A stretch of 64,000 bases of DNA from Pseudomonas atagonensis (GCF_011369485.1 NZ_VXCA01000028.1:53614-117613); one strand, 5' to 3'; shown: positions 53,278-60,943, counted from the first letter of the stretch. Made by a program: numbers and translations. Notes: a model not told the origin generated them from the sequence alone.

Positions 53278-53423
53278 CTCGTCATTCCCTGGCTTGATTC
53301 GATTCGACGCGCAGTGTTGCAAGAAGATATGTCAGGGATGTTGAAAATCCTCGGGTGTTTTCGTCGTCAAGCCGTCAAGCACGGGCGTTAGCGTCAAGGG
53401 CTGCCCGACCGCCCGAGCCCCCG

Positions 53424-53804
53424 ATGCGCACCCCCTCCCCGCAAGCCGGATTCACCCTGATTGAAGTGCTCGTCGCGCTGGCGATCATCGCCGTCGCCAT
53501 GTCCGCCGCCGTGCGTGTCGCGGGATTGATGACGCAGAGCAGCGGGGTTTTGCGGGATCGCTCGATTGCGATGATTGCGGCGCAGAGTCGGATGGCGGAG
53601 TTGCGGCTGGAGGGGCGATTGCCGATGGGGGTCAAGGCGGTGGAGTGTGATCAAGGGAGGTTGTTGTTGCGGTGTGAGCAGGTGATTGGCACGGCGGAGA
53701 ATGGGCGGTTGCTCAAGGTTGGTGTGCAAGTTTTTGATCGCAGCCAGGAAGCGCCGCCGTTGGCTCGGCTGGAGACGTTGCTTAGCCGTCCTGAAAATCC
53801 CTAG
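53424..53804 (+). CDS. hxcV: Minor pseudopilin HxcV (GspI), end of a truncated operon
   Basis: A 126-residue GspI-like pseudopilin. The leader MRTPSPQAG is followed by FTLIEVLVALAIIAVAM, the cleavage site and helix. It is divergent from hxcT, as in P. aeruginosa, where hxcP, hxcU and hxcW follow. Here nothing secretory follows: a MITE-like element and the accessory region begin within about 100 bp. The start ATG 53424 gives a normal prepilin leader. Confidence 0.85.
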   Translation: MRTPSPQAGFTLIEVLVALAIIAVAMSAAVRVAGLMTQSSGVLRDRSIAMIAAQSRMAELRLEGRLPMGVKAVECDQGRLLLRCEQVIGTAENGRLLKVGVQVFDRSQEAPPLARLETLLSRPENP

Positions 53805-53907
53805 CCCTAAACCGTCCCGAAACGTCGGACAGCTCAGAGGCATATGAATCAGCCGTGGGACATTTCCGATACCCACCTAAAGATCTAAACCAACTTGCGC
53901 TTACCGC

Positions 53908-54003
53908 GTTGAATCCATAATCAACTCGATCTCTCAGGTCGATGTAGAGCGCAAGACACCTCCGTCGGCCCCCTCTCCCTCCGGGAGAGGGCTGGGGTGA
54001 GGG
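53908..54003. repeat. MITE-like element, right half
   Basis: Contains GAATCCATAATCAAC, CAGGTCGATG and AAGACACCTCCGTCGGCC, then GGGAGAGGGCTGGGGTGAGGG. This matches the right half of the element at 26582-26759. The left end is missing. It marks the junction between the hxc locus and the accessory region. Confidence 0.75.
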
Positions 54004-54074
54004 CCGCTTGTTGAACCACCCGTTTACCCACTCCAAAAACCCCGTTTAAAAGACACCCACCGTTACTTCCTCAA

Positions 54075-54387
54075 GGCTACACAACCTTGCGTCATTACCT
54101 ACGACTACGCCAGAATCCGCCGGCTTGTGCGTCTGGGGTGCGGGTTTTATCGTTTCCGGGTCACTGAAAAACAGTGATCGGGTTTGGTAGCCCGACCTCC
54201 CATATGACGCATAACGTCACCTAGCGCAGACGCCCTTTCGGCATTTGTCTTATGGTGGCCATGCGCAGGGCGCCCTCGGGCGCGCCGGATTTTCCATATG
54301 GGCCGGTCTACCAACCTTCGTATGGCCACCACCACTCGTTTGGTAGCGAGAGTGATGGCTCCTTAAGTCCCATATGGAGCTACATCT
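54075..54387 (+). ncRNA. Structured leader of DUF6124 gene, copy A (candidate RNA switch)
   Basis: A 313-nt leader with the same architecture as copy B at 57534-57848. In order: a conserved outer block (27 identical bases at 54105-54131), hairpin TCACTG/CAGTGA (54161-54177), loop element TTTGGTAG (54183), CCCATATG (54199), hairpin GCGCC-CTCG-GGCGC (54270), CCATATGGG (54294), CTACCAA (54308), TTTGGTAG again (54339) and CCCATATGG (54369) merging into the GGAG Shine-Dalgarno (54376-54379). The central pair can pair either with the upstream or the downstream pair, and the latter would mask the ribosome site. Confidence 0.65.
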
Positions 54388-54750
54388 ATGTTCAAACCAA
54401 CACCAAACCCACCAGAAACCGATCCGGTCTCCCCCTACAAATTCCCCGACTCCCGAACCCTAAACGAAGCCGCCGAACGCGCCCTCGATCACTACCTCAC
54501 CCCACAACAACGCATCATGGGCAGCCACCACAAACACGATCCCATGTACCTGGCCAACCCGGCCTACAACACCGAGTCACTTCTAGCCAATGCCAGCGAA
54601 TCCCTGGGATCGGCCAGCGAAATGCTCAACAACTTTGCTGCGACGCTGGAGCCTGCTCATCGCAAAACCGCGATTGGAATTGCACAGTTGGTGATGCTGA
54701 GCGAGTTGGCGGTGAACCAGGCGCTGGATCATGTTGAGGTGAAGGCGTAA
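54388..54750 (+). CDS. DUF6124 family protein, copy A
   Basis: A 120-residue small protein of a family that I know only from Pseudomonas. It opens with the conserved MFKPTPNPPETDPVSPY, has an AAERALDHYL helix, and a second helical half with LLANASESLGSAS and LVMLSELAVNQALDH. No signal peptide, membrane helix or catalytic motif is visible, and the function is unknown. GGAG lies 8 bases before the ATG at the end of the structured leader. A paralogue is encoded at 57147-57533 on the other strand. Confidence 0.85.
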   Translation: MFKPTPNPPETDPVSPYKFPDSRTLNEAAERALDHYLTPQQRIMGSHHKHDPMYLANPAYNTESLLANASESLGSASEMLNNFAATLEPAHRKTAIGIAQLVMLSELAVNQALDHVEVKA

Positions 54751-54787
54751 GCGGCTGAGTGCGGTAGCTCAATAGACGAAAAGAAAA

Positions 54788-54836
54788 TGGCCGAGGTTGT
54801 CAGGTGTGACTGACGACCTCGGCCAAATGCGTTTTT
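54788..54836 (+). terminator. Terminator after DUF6124 copy A
   Basis: TGGCCGAGGT and ACCTCGGCCA pair around an 18-base loop, followed by AATGCG and five T residues. Confidence 0.8.
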
Positions 54837-54931
54837 CTCTGTACCAAAAGCTTCAACCGATCCGAACACGAAGGCGTTACGGACTACTCGCTTCAAGAAC
54901 ATTCACAACCCGTCAACCGAAGAATTGTAAG

Positions 54932-54985
54932 AAATGTTGAGCGCAACATTTGCCTCAGGCATCCTGTGCGACGCAAACGCACAGG
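54932..54985 (+). promoter_or_regulatory. Two hairpins upstream of the PAAR gene
   Basis: AAATGTTG-AGCG-CAACATTT (54932-54951) and CCTGTGCG-ACGCAAA-CGCACAGG (54963-54985) are perfect inverted repeats, 120-170 bp before the PAAR start. The rest of the 54837-55102 gap has no gene. They could be operators or part of the leader. Confidence 0.45.
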
Positions 54986-55102
54986 GTGGCGGATTTTGAT
55001 ACTCCCGCTCTGCCAAACGTTTGATGTTCGCACTATCTCAGTGGCCGGAATTTCTAATCCAATCAGGCCAAGGACAACTGAATCTTTGAAAAGGAACTTC
55101 CC

Positions 55103-55600
55103 GTGAGTGGCAAACCTGCAGCCCGAGTAACAGATCCCACCAGTTGCCCACTCCCGGGGCACGGCACAAATCCAATTGTCAGCGGCTCTCCCAATGTCAA
55201 TTTCGACGGCCTTCCCGCCGCTCGGATGACCGATAAATCCGCATGCGGTAGCCCGATCACCGGCGCGGTCAGCTCGACGGTTTTTATCAATGGCCTGAAT
55301 GCCGCTACTAAAGACAGTACCGGTGGCCACGGCAACGTGGTTGTGGGTGGCTCTGGCACCGTCATTATTGGTGACACCGTCGTATCCGCGCCCTTCAGCG
55401 GTTTGATGCCGATGCCAGTGCACTTCAACGACAAGTTCAGGCTTATTGACGACGAGTCAGGGGAGCCCTTGGCTAATCTTGATTACGCCATTCAGCGAGC
55501 TGACGGCAGCATTGAGCACGGCGTCAGCGATTCAATGGGGTATACGCACGTAGTTAGCTCGCACCTCGCCGAAACGATCCAACTGTTTTTGGAGGATTGA
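55103..55600 (+). CDS. PAAR-domain type VI secretion spike protein
   Basis: A 165-residue protein. Residues 1-100 form a PAAR domain, the sharp tip that sits on VgrG, with repeated motifs AARVTDPTSCPLPGHG, VNFDGLPAARMTD and VVVGGSGTVIIGD. A C-terminal extension of about 60 residues (FRLIDDESGEPLANLDY...) is the type often used as an adaptor to an effector. The GTG start follows AAGGAACTT. The next gene is a lysozyme-like effector 6 bp away. No vgrG is in the window. Confidence 0.87.
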   Translation: MSGKPAARVTDPTSCPLPGHGTNPIVSGSPNVNFDGLPAARMTDKSACGSPITGAVSSTVFINGLNAATKDSTGGHGNVVVGGSGTVIIGDTVVSAPFSGLMPMPVHFNDKFRLIDDESGEPLANLDYAIQRADGSIEHGVSDSMGYTHVVSSHLAETIQLFLED

Positions 55601-55606
55601 ACATGG

Positions 55607-56260
55607 ATGTCAAAGCAAATAACGGAAGTTTTCCTCATGGCTGAAGTCATTAGCAAAAACGGCCGAAAAATGTCACCTGTAGCCACCAGAACGGTGACAC
55701 CTGTCAAAGACTCCAGCCCTAAAGCTGTATCCGTAGACGCAAAGCAACAAAAGAGGCGTGCCGAGAATGCGGAGTTCTTAAAGAATCAAAATGTGAAGGC
55801 CTTTCTGGACACGTTGGCAAAAGTCGAGGGTGGCGATTATCACGCGAAATTCGGGTATGGCTGGGCAGCCGGCTGGAAATCCGGGAAGTGGACATTCAGT
55901 GATGAGTCTACTCACCCAGGACCAGGTCATGGTGGTTCAACGACAGCTTCTGGAAGGTACCAAATCACGAAAGCCACATGGTCGGAACTCTCCATCAAAG
56001 CAATGGGGCTAACTGACTTCAGCCCCGGAACCCAGGATTTGATTGCCGTTGAGCTCCTGCGCAACGTGAGTGCCATCGAACCGCTGATCGGCGGCGACTT
56101 AAAAACGGCAGTTGGAAAAGCATCAAAAAAATGGGAAGCGTTGCCTATGGGGCCGGGGTTGGCAAACCGACCAATCAACGGAAAGCCTTCCGGCCAACCT
56201 TATACCGAGTACGACGAAGTAGAAAAAATATATAAAGGCTTTGGCGGTACTGTTAAATGA
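55607..56260 (+). CDS. Lambda-R-like (GH104) peptidoglycan hydrolase, probable T6SS effector
   Basis: A 217-residue protein. Residues about 62-217 resemble phage lambda endolysin R: AFLDTLAKVEGGDYH with the likely catalytic Glu (about residue 74), TASGRYQITKATW, FSPGTQDLIAVELL and the end KGFGGTV. It would cleave glycan strands in the periplasm of a target cell after delivery on the PAAR spike. No signal peptide is present, as expected for a T6SS effector. The start is uncertain: ATG 55607 is 12 bases from GGAGG, ATG 55603 opens only a 13-codon frame, and ATG 55637 (MAEVISK) is possible. Confidence 0.8.
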   Translation: MSKQITEVFLMAEVISKNGRKMSPVATRTVTPVKDSSPKAVSVDAKQQKRRAENAEFLKNQNVKAFLDTLAKVEGGDYHAKFGYGWAAGWKSGKWTFSDESTHPGPGHGGSTTASGRYQITKATWSELSIKAMGLTDFSPGTQDLIAVELLRNVSAIEPLIGGDLKTAVGKASKKWEALPMGPGLANRPINGKPSGQPYTEYDEVEKIYKGFGGTVK

Positions 56261-56598
56261 AACTAAAAATATTAGCCATCAGCCTTTTAGGTTGCGTCAG
56301 TTTATTTTCTAGCGCAGCAGACCTTCCTATCAAAGAGGGAATGTCATTTTCAAAAGCCCGAAAAGCCTTGATCAAAAATGGCTGGAAGCCAAATCCGACC
56401 TACTCCGGTGAGTTCGGCGTTGAAAGCGTCATCCAAAGAAAAGGCTTCAGTGAAATCGAGTCTTGCACGGAAGGCATCCGTTACTGCAGCTTCAACTACA
56501 CCAAGAACGGAGATTGCTTAGGTGTAGGAACTGTCGGCGAGGAAGTCAAAGACATGAAGGTTTATTCCTGGAACTTCAAATGCCCTGAAAAGGATTGA
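56257..56598 (+). CDS. Periplasmic immunity protein, copy 1
   Basis: A 113-residue protein with a signal peptide (cleavage near SSA-ADL), overlapping the effector stop by 4 bp. Four cysteines in the mature part (ESCTEGIRYC, GDCLGVG, FKCPE) suggest two disulfide bonds. It lies directly after a peptidoglycan hydrolase effector, which is the classical place for a protective immunity protein in the periplasm. It shares a motif pattern with the next gene: ARKALIKNGWKP, KGF-E-C, GE-KDM and W..CP. Confidence 0.72.
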   Translation: MKLKILAISLLGCVSLFSSAADLPIKEGMSFSKARKALIKNGWKPNPTYSGEFGVESVIQRKGFSEIESCTEGIRYCSFNYTKNGDCLGVGTVGEEVKDMKVYSWNFKCPEKD

Positions 56599-56649
56599 AG
56601 CCAGAAACCAAAGGGAACAGAAACCTGTTCCTTTTTGTGGAACGATCAA

Positions 56650-57063
56650 ATGAAGACACCGACCCTCCTGCTCCTTGCAATGTATTGCACGGGTACAAGC
56701 TCTGCGTTTGCCGGCGGCTCGCAAGCGACAAACGTCAAGCACGGGCCAGCAGGCGTCGCCGTCGATGAGCCCTTGGTGTCGGCCAGATCCAAGCTGATCA
56801 AACAAGGATGGAAGCCAACCCGAATGCACACCAGCGATGGCTATGAATACAGCGGTGTCGAGCGCGAGCTGGCTGCACGCAATTTCCTGGAACTCGATAC
56901 CTGCTCTTTTGATAGCTCGCGCTGCATCCTGTTCTATTCAAAGAAAGGCGCCTGCTTGCGCGTCGACACCATGGGTGAGCAGCTCAAAGACATGGCGGTA
57001 ACGCGATGGAGCGATGAATGTCCGGATGCACCTTCAGAGCCAGATAGCGGCGACGCGGGTTAA
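56650..57063 (+). CDS. Periplasmic immunity-like protein, copy 2
   Basis: A 137-residue paralogue of the preceding protein with its own signal peptide (cleavage near AFA-GGS). Matching segments are ARSKLIKQGWKP, LDTCSFDSSRC, GACLRVDTMGEQLKDM and RWSDECP. It has an insertion after the signal peptide and a Pro/Glu/Asp-rich tail. It may protect against the same effector or a related one, which is inferred from duplication. The ATG at 56650 gives the signal peptide directly. Confidence 0.68.
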   Translation: MKTPTLLLLAMYCTGTSSAFAGGSQATNVKHGPAGVAVDEPLVSARSKLIKQGWKPTRMHTSDGYEYSGVERELAARNFLELDTCSFDSSRCILFYSKKGACLRVDTMGEQLKDMAVTRWSDECPDAPSEPDSGDAG

Positions 57064-57068
57064 GAAAC

Positions 57069-57102
57069 AAAGGGGACTGAATGAAATAATTCAGTCCCCT
57101 TT
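57069..57102 (+). terminator. Terminator after the immunity genes
   Basis: AAAGGGGACTGAAT and ATTCAGTCCCCTTT form a 14-bp perfect stem with a 6-base loop. It works on both strands, so it may also stop the leftward DUF6124 transcript. The same AGTCCCCTTT word recurs near 57970. Confidence 0.85.
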
Positions 57103-57133
57103 CCTTGGGAGCGGGCTTACTCGCGAAAGCGCC
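57103..57133. repeat. Single REP unit
   Basis: GGGAGCGGGCTTACTCGCGA without an inverted partner. It lies between the immunity gene terminator and the end of DUF6124 copy B. Confidence 0.6.
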
Positions 57134-57146
57134 AGAATTGACCCGT

Positions 57147-57533
57147 TTAATCAGCAGGTGATCCCGAGGTCTGCCTCACCGGCAATTGCAAATTATCCAA
57201 CGCCCGATTCACCGCCAACTCTCCGAGCATGATCAACTGCGCAATGCCCACCAACGCCCGACGCTGCGAAGCCGGCACCAGACTGGCGATGTTCTGGGCA
57301 ATGGTTTGGGCCGAAGCGAGAGTCTCACTGGCATCAATCAGCAGTTCTTCGTTTTTGTTGTCCGCAGTCACGGCATACATCCCGCGGGTTCTGCGTGGCG
57401 GCGGCGTGGAGCCGGGCGGACAGAGGTAATGGTCGAGCGCGCGGTCGGCGGCTTCGTGGAGTTTTCTGGAATCGATGGATTCGTAGGGGGAAACCGATTC
57501 GGTTTCAGGCGGGTTGGGTGTTGGTTTGATCAT
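57147..57533 (-). CDS. DUF6124 family protein, copy B
   Basis: A 128-residue paralogue of the protein at 54388-54750: MIKPTPNPPETESVSPY, AADRALDHYL, LLIDASETLASAQ and LIMLGELAVNRALDN line up without gaps in the helical parts. Between them lies a variable Pro/Arg-rich loop. The function is unknown. GGAG lies 7 bases before the ATG at the end of the structured leader B. The two copies face each other around the T6SS effector module. Confidence 0.85.
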   Translation of the reverse strand: MIKPTPNPPETESVSPYESIDSRKLHEAADRALDHYLCPPGSTPPPRRTRGMYAVTADNKNEELLIDASETLASAQTIAQNIASLVPASQRRALVGIAQLIMLGELAVNRALDNLQLPVRQTSGSPAD

Positions 57534-57848
57534 GGTGAAGCTCCATTTTTATACCTGGTGGAACCACCAACACCTGTCGCTAAACAAGTAAGGGTGGCAG
57601 CTGTGCGCGGGTTAGCGAACCGAGAGGTATAAGACCCGGCAGACCCGAAGGTCTCCCACGCACAGCCACCATATCGTCATCGCAAATGTCTGCGACAAAC
57701 GGGAGCGTCGTTGAACTTATACCTGGTCGGGTCGCTAAACCCGGTCGCTGGGTTGCCAGCGACACGTAGACGATAAAGACCAGGTACAAAGCGCACAAGC
57801 CGGCGGATTCTGGCGTAGCTGTAGGCAACGGCGCAAGGACATGTAGCC
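57534..57848 (-). ncRNA. Structured leader of DUF6124 gene, copy B (candidate RNA switch)
   Basis: Read on the minus strand this repeats the order of copy A with changed but still complementary bases. The outer block is at 57792-57818, hairpin TCGCTG/CAGCGA at 57745-57762, loop TTTAGCGA (57732-57739), AGGTATAAG (57716-57724), hairpin AGACC-TTCG-GGTCT (57641-57654), CTTATACCT (57625-57633), TCGCTAA (57612-57618), TTTAGCGA again (57577-57584) and AGGTATAA (57549-57556) next to the GGAG site (57541-57544). Each pairing seen in copy A is preserved with other bases. Confidence 0.65.
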
Positions 57849-58103
57849 TGAGAGAGTTTCTGGAGATGTCTTTTTAAACGTTGGTGTTTATCGAAGCCTT
57901 ACTGCGGCACCTCCATGAGGTGTGGAGGCCGGCCAGATGATTTTCCGGTTTATTTTTTGGAAATAAATCAGTCCCCTTTTTCCCTTTTTCTACTCGCCAA
58001 CCAGTCGTGCTACAGATTGCTCATTTCTGAAATTGACTATTGAATGTACTGGCCCCCGTGATACCTTCCTTGTGCTATGGCGCAATGATTTGGGTAGGGG
58101 CAC
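57849..58103. other. Intergenic region before the defence genes
   Basis: No gene was seen. A short hairpin CACCTC-CAT-GAGGTG lies near 57910-57925 and an AGTCCCCTTT word near 57970 repeats the terminator at 57069. The AT-richer right part should carry the promoter of the SIR2-HerA operon. The promoter of leader B lies at the left edge. Confidence 0.5.
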
Positions 58104-59141
58104 ATGGAATTAGGTGCGTTGAAGAAGCGGCTCCAGCAACATCTTGGTGACGGACTTGTATTAGTAATTGGTTCTGGATTGTCCTGTGCAGAAGGCGTGC
58201 CCGGGATGGGAGCGCTTGGGCAGCATCTTGTCACGCATATTCCTGCGGCCCTCTCTCCGGACGACAACACACTCTGGGAACAGATTCATCCCCTCATAGA
58301 AACCGACGGGCTGGAGGCAGCTTTACTGAGGTATGCTCCCACTCCCTCCCTCGAGGCGGCCATTGTTCAAAGTACGGCCGACTTCATTGCTCTCGCTGAA
58401 TCAAGCATCATTTCCGAAGTTTTCAATAACACAAAGACGCTTCGCTTAACCAACCTCATTCCTCATCTATTAAAGCCGGACACCGGCATACCAATTGTTA
58501 CAACTAACTATGATCGCCTTGTCGAGATTGCGTGCGAGGAAGCCAAGCTAGGTGTTGATACGATGTTCAGTGGTCATTTTGCAGCGAGGCTTGACCCGCA
58601 GGATAGCTATTGGAGTTTCTGCCGAGGCGTTAAGCTAGCGGGCAAAAATGTGCGCTATAAATTCGCGTCGAAGGTGAATGTATTCAAACCTCACGGTAGC
58701 CTCGACTGGTATTACCGCGAAGGCAATCCTGTGCGCTACGCTGGGACCTTGCCTCTTCCCCGGCTCATCATTACGCCAGGTTTGAACAAGTTTCGGAGCG
58801 GTTACGATAGCCCTTTCGACAAACATCGCGAAAAAGCGAACGATGCCATTGATAAGGCGCGATATTTCCTCATCATCGGCTACGGCTTCAATGACGATCA
58901 TTTGGAAACCCATCTCACCCCTCGCATAAAGTCCGGTGTGAAGACGGTTATTTTGACGCATTGGCTGTCCCCTAAAGCTCGGGAGATCGCTACGAAAAAC
59001 AAGCATGTAATTGCTGCCGAGTATCACGAAGATGGAGGAACTGTTGGTACTCGTTTCATAGTTGATGGCACCGAAAAGTTTTATCCCGGTATTAACTATT
59101 GGGATCTCGACGGATTTGTGAAAGGAGTTCTATCCGCATGA
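58104..59141 (+). CDS. SIR2-family NADase, SIR2-HerA defence
   Basis: A 345-residue SIR2-fold protein. The NAD site begins VLVIGSGLSCAEGVPG, the conserved Asn is in TTNYDRLVE (about residues 133-141) and the catalytic His in KPHGSLDW (about 195-202). SIR2 proteins paired with HerA deplete NAD on phage infection, causing abortive infection; the pair is known as the SIR2-HerA or Nezha system. The stop overlaps the start of the HerA gene (ATGA). Lower GC than the core genes fits horizontal transfer. Confidence 0.9.
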   Translation: MELGALKKRLQQHLGDGLVLVIGSGLSCAEGVPGMGALGQHLVTHIPAALSPDDNTLWEQIHPLIETDGLEAALLRYAPTPSLEAAIVQSTADFIALAESSIISEVFNNTKTLRLTNLIPHLLKPDTGIPIVTTNYDRLVEIACEEAKLGVDTMFSGHFAARLDPQDSYWSFCRGVKLAGKNVRYKFASKVNVFKPHGSLDWYYREGNPVRYAGTLPLPRLIITPGLNKFRSGYDSPFDKHREKANDAIDKARYFLIIGYGFNDDHLETHLTPRIKSGVKTVILTHWLSPKAREIATKNKHVIAAEYHEDGGTVGTRFIVDGTEKFYPGINYWDLDGFVKGVLSA

Positions 59142-60883
59142 CTGGTTCAGCGCTTGATTTTACAGACAACGACCAAATTGGACGCGTGGCCGGTGTCGAC
59201 ACCAGTCGTGTAGCCATTGATGTCACCAACTCCGACATGTTGACCCGCGTTGGAATTGGGCAACTCATCGCCATCAAAGGCGTGACCCAAGCAGAATATC
59301 TGATCGCAATGGCTGATCGGGTTACTCGCACACTCCGAGAGGAACTTCCTGATCCGGCAGATGGTGAGTTCGGAACTCTGATGATTTCGCCTGCAGATCA
59401 CATGCAAGCATTTGTTATCGGCACCTATCGGTCGGTTGATGGTGACAGTTCTGACACCTTCAAGCGCGGCGCTGATAGCTTTCCACAGATAGATAGAGAC
59501 TGCTTCGTCATTGAAGGCCCCAATCTTCAGCGATTTATGGGTATTTTGGGCGCTGGGCTCTCCGAAGACGAGCGGTTGAAACTTGGGACCTTTGTTGCTG
59601 ATCGGAGTGCTGAAGCGATCGCGAGTGGTGACAAATTCTTTCAGCGGCACGCGGCAATTCTGGGTAGCACTGGATCGGGTAAAAGCTGGGCTGTCGCTCT
59701 CATTCTCGAACGGGCCGCCAAACTCAAGTTCCCCAACATTGTGGTATTCGATATGCATGGCGAATATCAACCGCTTGCAGACCAGAGCAAAGGCGGATTC
59801 GCACAGCGTTTCCGTATCGCTGGACCTGGCGACCTTACAGCACCAAAGGACGATGCGTTGTTCCTTCCGTACTGGCTGCTAAACCGTGATGAGATGCTTT
59901 CGATGATTTTGGACCGGAGTGATCAAAATGCTCCCAACCAAGCTTCTCGCTTCACTCGCCACGTTCGAGAGTTAAAGGGCGCCACTCTGGATATTTCGGA
60001 TAAGGCCAAGGTTAAAGAGACTTTTACGGTCGACTCGCCGATACCCTATGCCGTTTCAGACCTAGTCGCAAAGTTGAAGATCGACAACACGACGAAAGGG
60101 GTCGGATCAAAAGGCGCAGCGGTAAAGGGGGAATGGGAGGATAAACTGACCCGATTTATTTCCCGTCTTGAGGCGAAGCTTGAAGATCGCCGTTACGGTT
60201 TTATGTTCTCGCCGCCACCAGAGTCATTAGATTACGGATGGCTCGCAAAGCAGATTGTGAAACTGCTTCGCGCGGGTTCAAATAATGGCATTAAGATTAT
60301 TGACTTCTCTGAGGTTCCTGCCGATGTACTACCCGTCGTTACCGGTACACTGGCTCGCCTCCTTTACGATGTCCAGTTTTGGATGAGTGGGGATGCACGG
60401 ACGCCGATCACGCTGCTCTGCGACGAAGCGCATCTCTACCTACCGGTGAAAGATGACGCCGACGCTGTCCAGCGGCAGGCGTTGTGGTCATTTGAACGTA
60501 TAGCAAAGGAAGGGCGTAAATACGGTTTTTCATTACTCGTGGTTAGCCAAAGACCATCTGATGTGAGTCGGACGATTCTCTCCCAATGCAATAACTTTCT
60601 CGCTCTCAGGCTTACAAATGATAGCGATCAGAATGTTATAAAAAAACTCATGCCGGACTCATTAGTTGGGCTAACAGCAATGCTACCCTTACTCGATACA
60701 GGCGAGGCTCTGCTTCTAGGTGATGCTGTTCTCCTTCCCACTCGAATCAAGCTGGATCGACCTCAAGTAAAACCTGACAGCGCGACGCGAGAATTCTGGA
60801 AGGAATGGGGTTCGCTGAAACCTAATGAGGACTTGCTGGAGGCAGCAGTCGAATGCCTACGGAGTCAGTCGCGAGCAAGCTGA
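59138..60883 (+). CDS. HerA-like ATPase, SIR2-HerA defence
   Basis: A 581-residue HerA/FtsK-type hexameric ATPase. An N-terminal HAS-barrel-like domain (residues about 1-130) precedes Walker A GSTGSGKSWA (about 177-186) and Walker B LLCDEAHLYLP (about 426-436). The segment FSLLVVSQRPSDVSR contains the sensor region. It starts within the SIR2 stop codon with AAAGGAG upstream, so both proteins are made together in balance. In characterised systems HerA and SIR2 form one large complex. Confidence 0.92.
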   Translation: MTGSALDFTDNDQIGRVAGVDTSRVAIDVTNSDMLTRVGIGQLIAIKGVTQAEYLIAMADRVTRTLREELPDPADGEFGTLMISPADHMQAFVIGTYRSVDGDSSDTFKRGADSFPQIDRDCFVIEGPNLQRFMGILGAGLSEDERLKLGTFVADRSAEAIASGDKFFQRHAAILGSTGSGKSWAVALILERAAKLKFPNIVVFDMHGEYQPLADQSKGGFAQRFRIAGPGDLTAPKDDALFLPYWLLNRDEMLSMILDRSDQNAPNQASRFTRHVRELKGATLDISDKAKVKETFTVDSPIPYAVSDLVAKLKIDNTTKGVGSKGAAVKGEWEDKLTRFISRLEAKLEDRRYGFMFSPPPESLDYGWLAKQIVKLLRAGSNNGIKIIDFSEVPADVLPVVTGTLARLLYDVQFWMSGDARTPITLLCDEAHLYLPVKDDADAVQRQALWSFERIAKEGRKYGFSLLVVSQRPSDVSRTILSQCNNFLALRLTNDSDQNVIKKLMPDSLVGLTAMLPLLDTGEALLLGDAVLLPTRIKLDRPQVKPDSATREFWKEWGSLKPNEDLLEAAVECLRSQSRAS

Positions 60884-60918
60884 TCGATTACGCTTGATGT
60901 TGAATGAAGGTAAAAACA

Positions 60919-60943
60919 GGGGAATTCCTTATTCCCCATTTTT
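60919..60943 (+). terminator. Terminator after the SIR2-HerA operon
   Basis: GGGGAAT-TCCTT-ATTCCCC followed by A and five T residues, 36 bp after the HerA stop. Confidence 0.85.

Noticed and set aside
53370..53400. Repeated CGTCAAG words near 53370-53400 as an operator array
   Set aside because: Only three short copies with uneven spacing, two of them adjacent; too little to call a site.
53278..53423. Pho box in the hxcT/hxcV divergent promoter
   Set aside because: TGTCA-like words occur (ATGTCAGGGATGTTG), but their spacing is 9 and not 11 bp. No good PhoB site was found there or before the LapA-like gene by eye; a matrix search could change this.
57580..57828. An 82-codon frame inside leader B that might be a leader peptide
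   Set aside because: The matching frame in copy A is broken by stops after about 26 codons, and the conserved bases follow helices and not codons. It remains possible that a short peptide is made.
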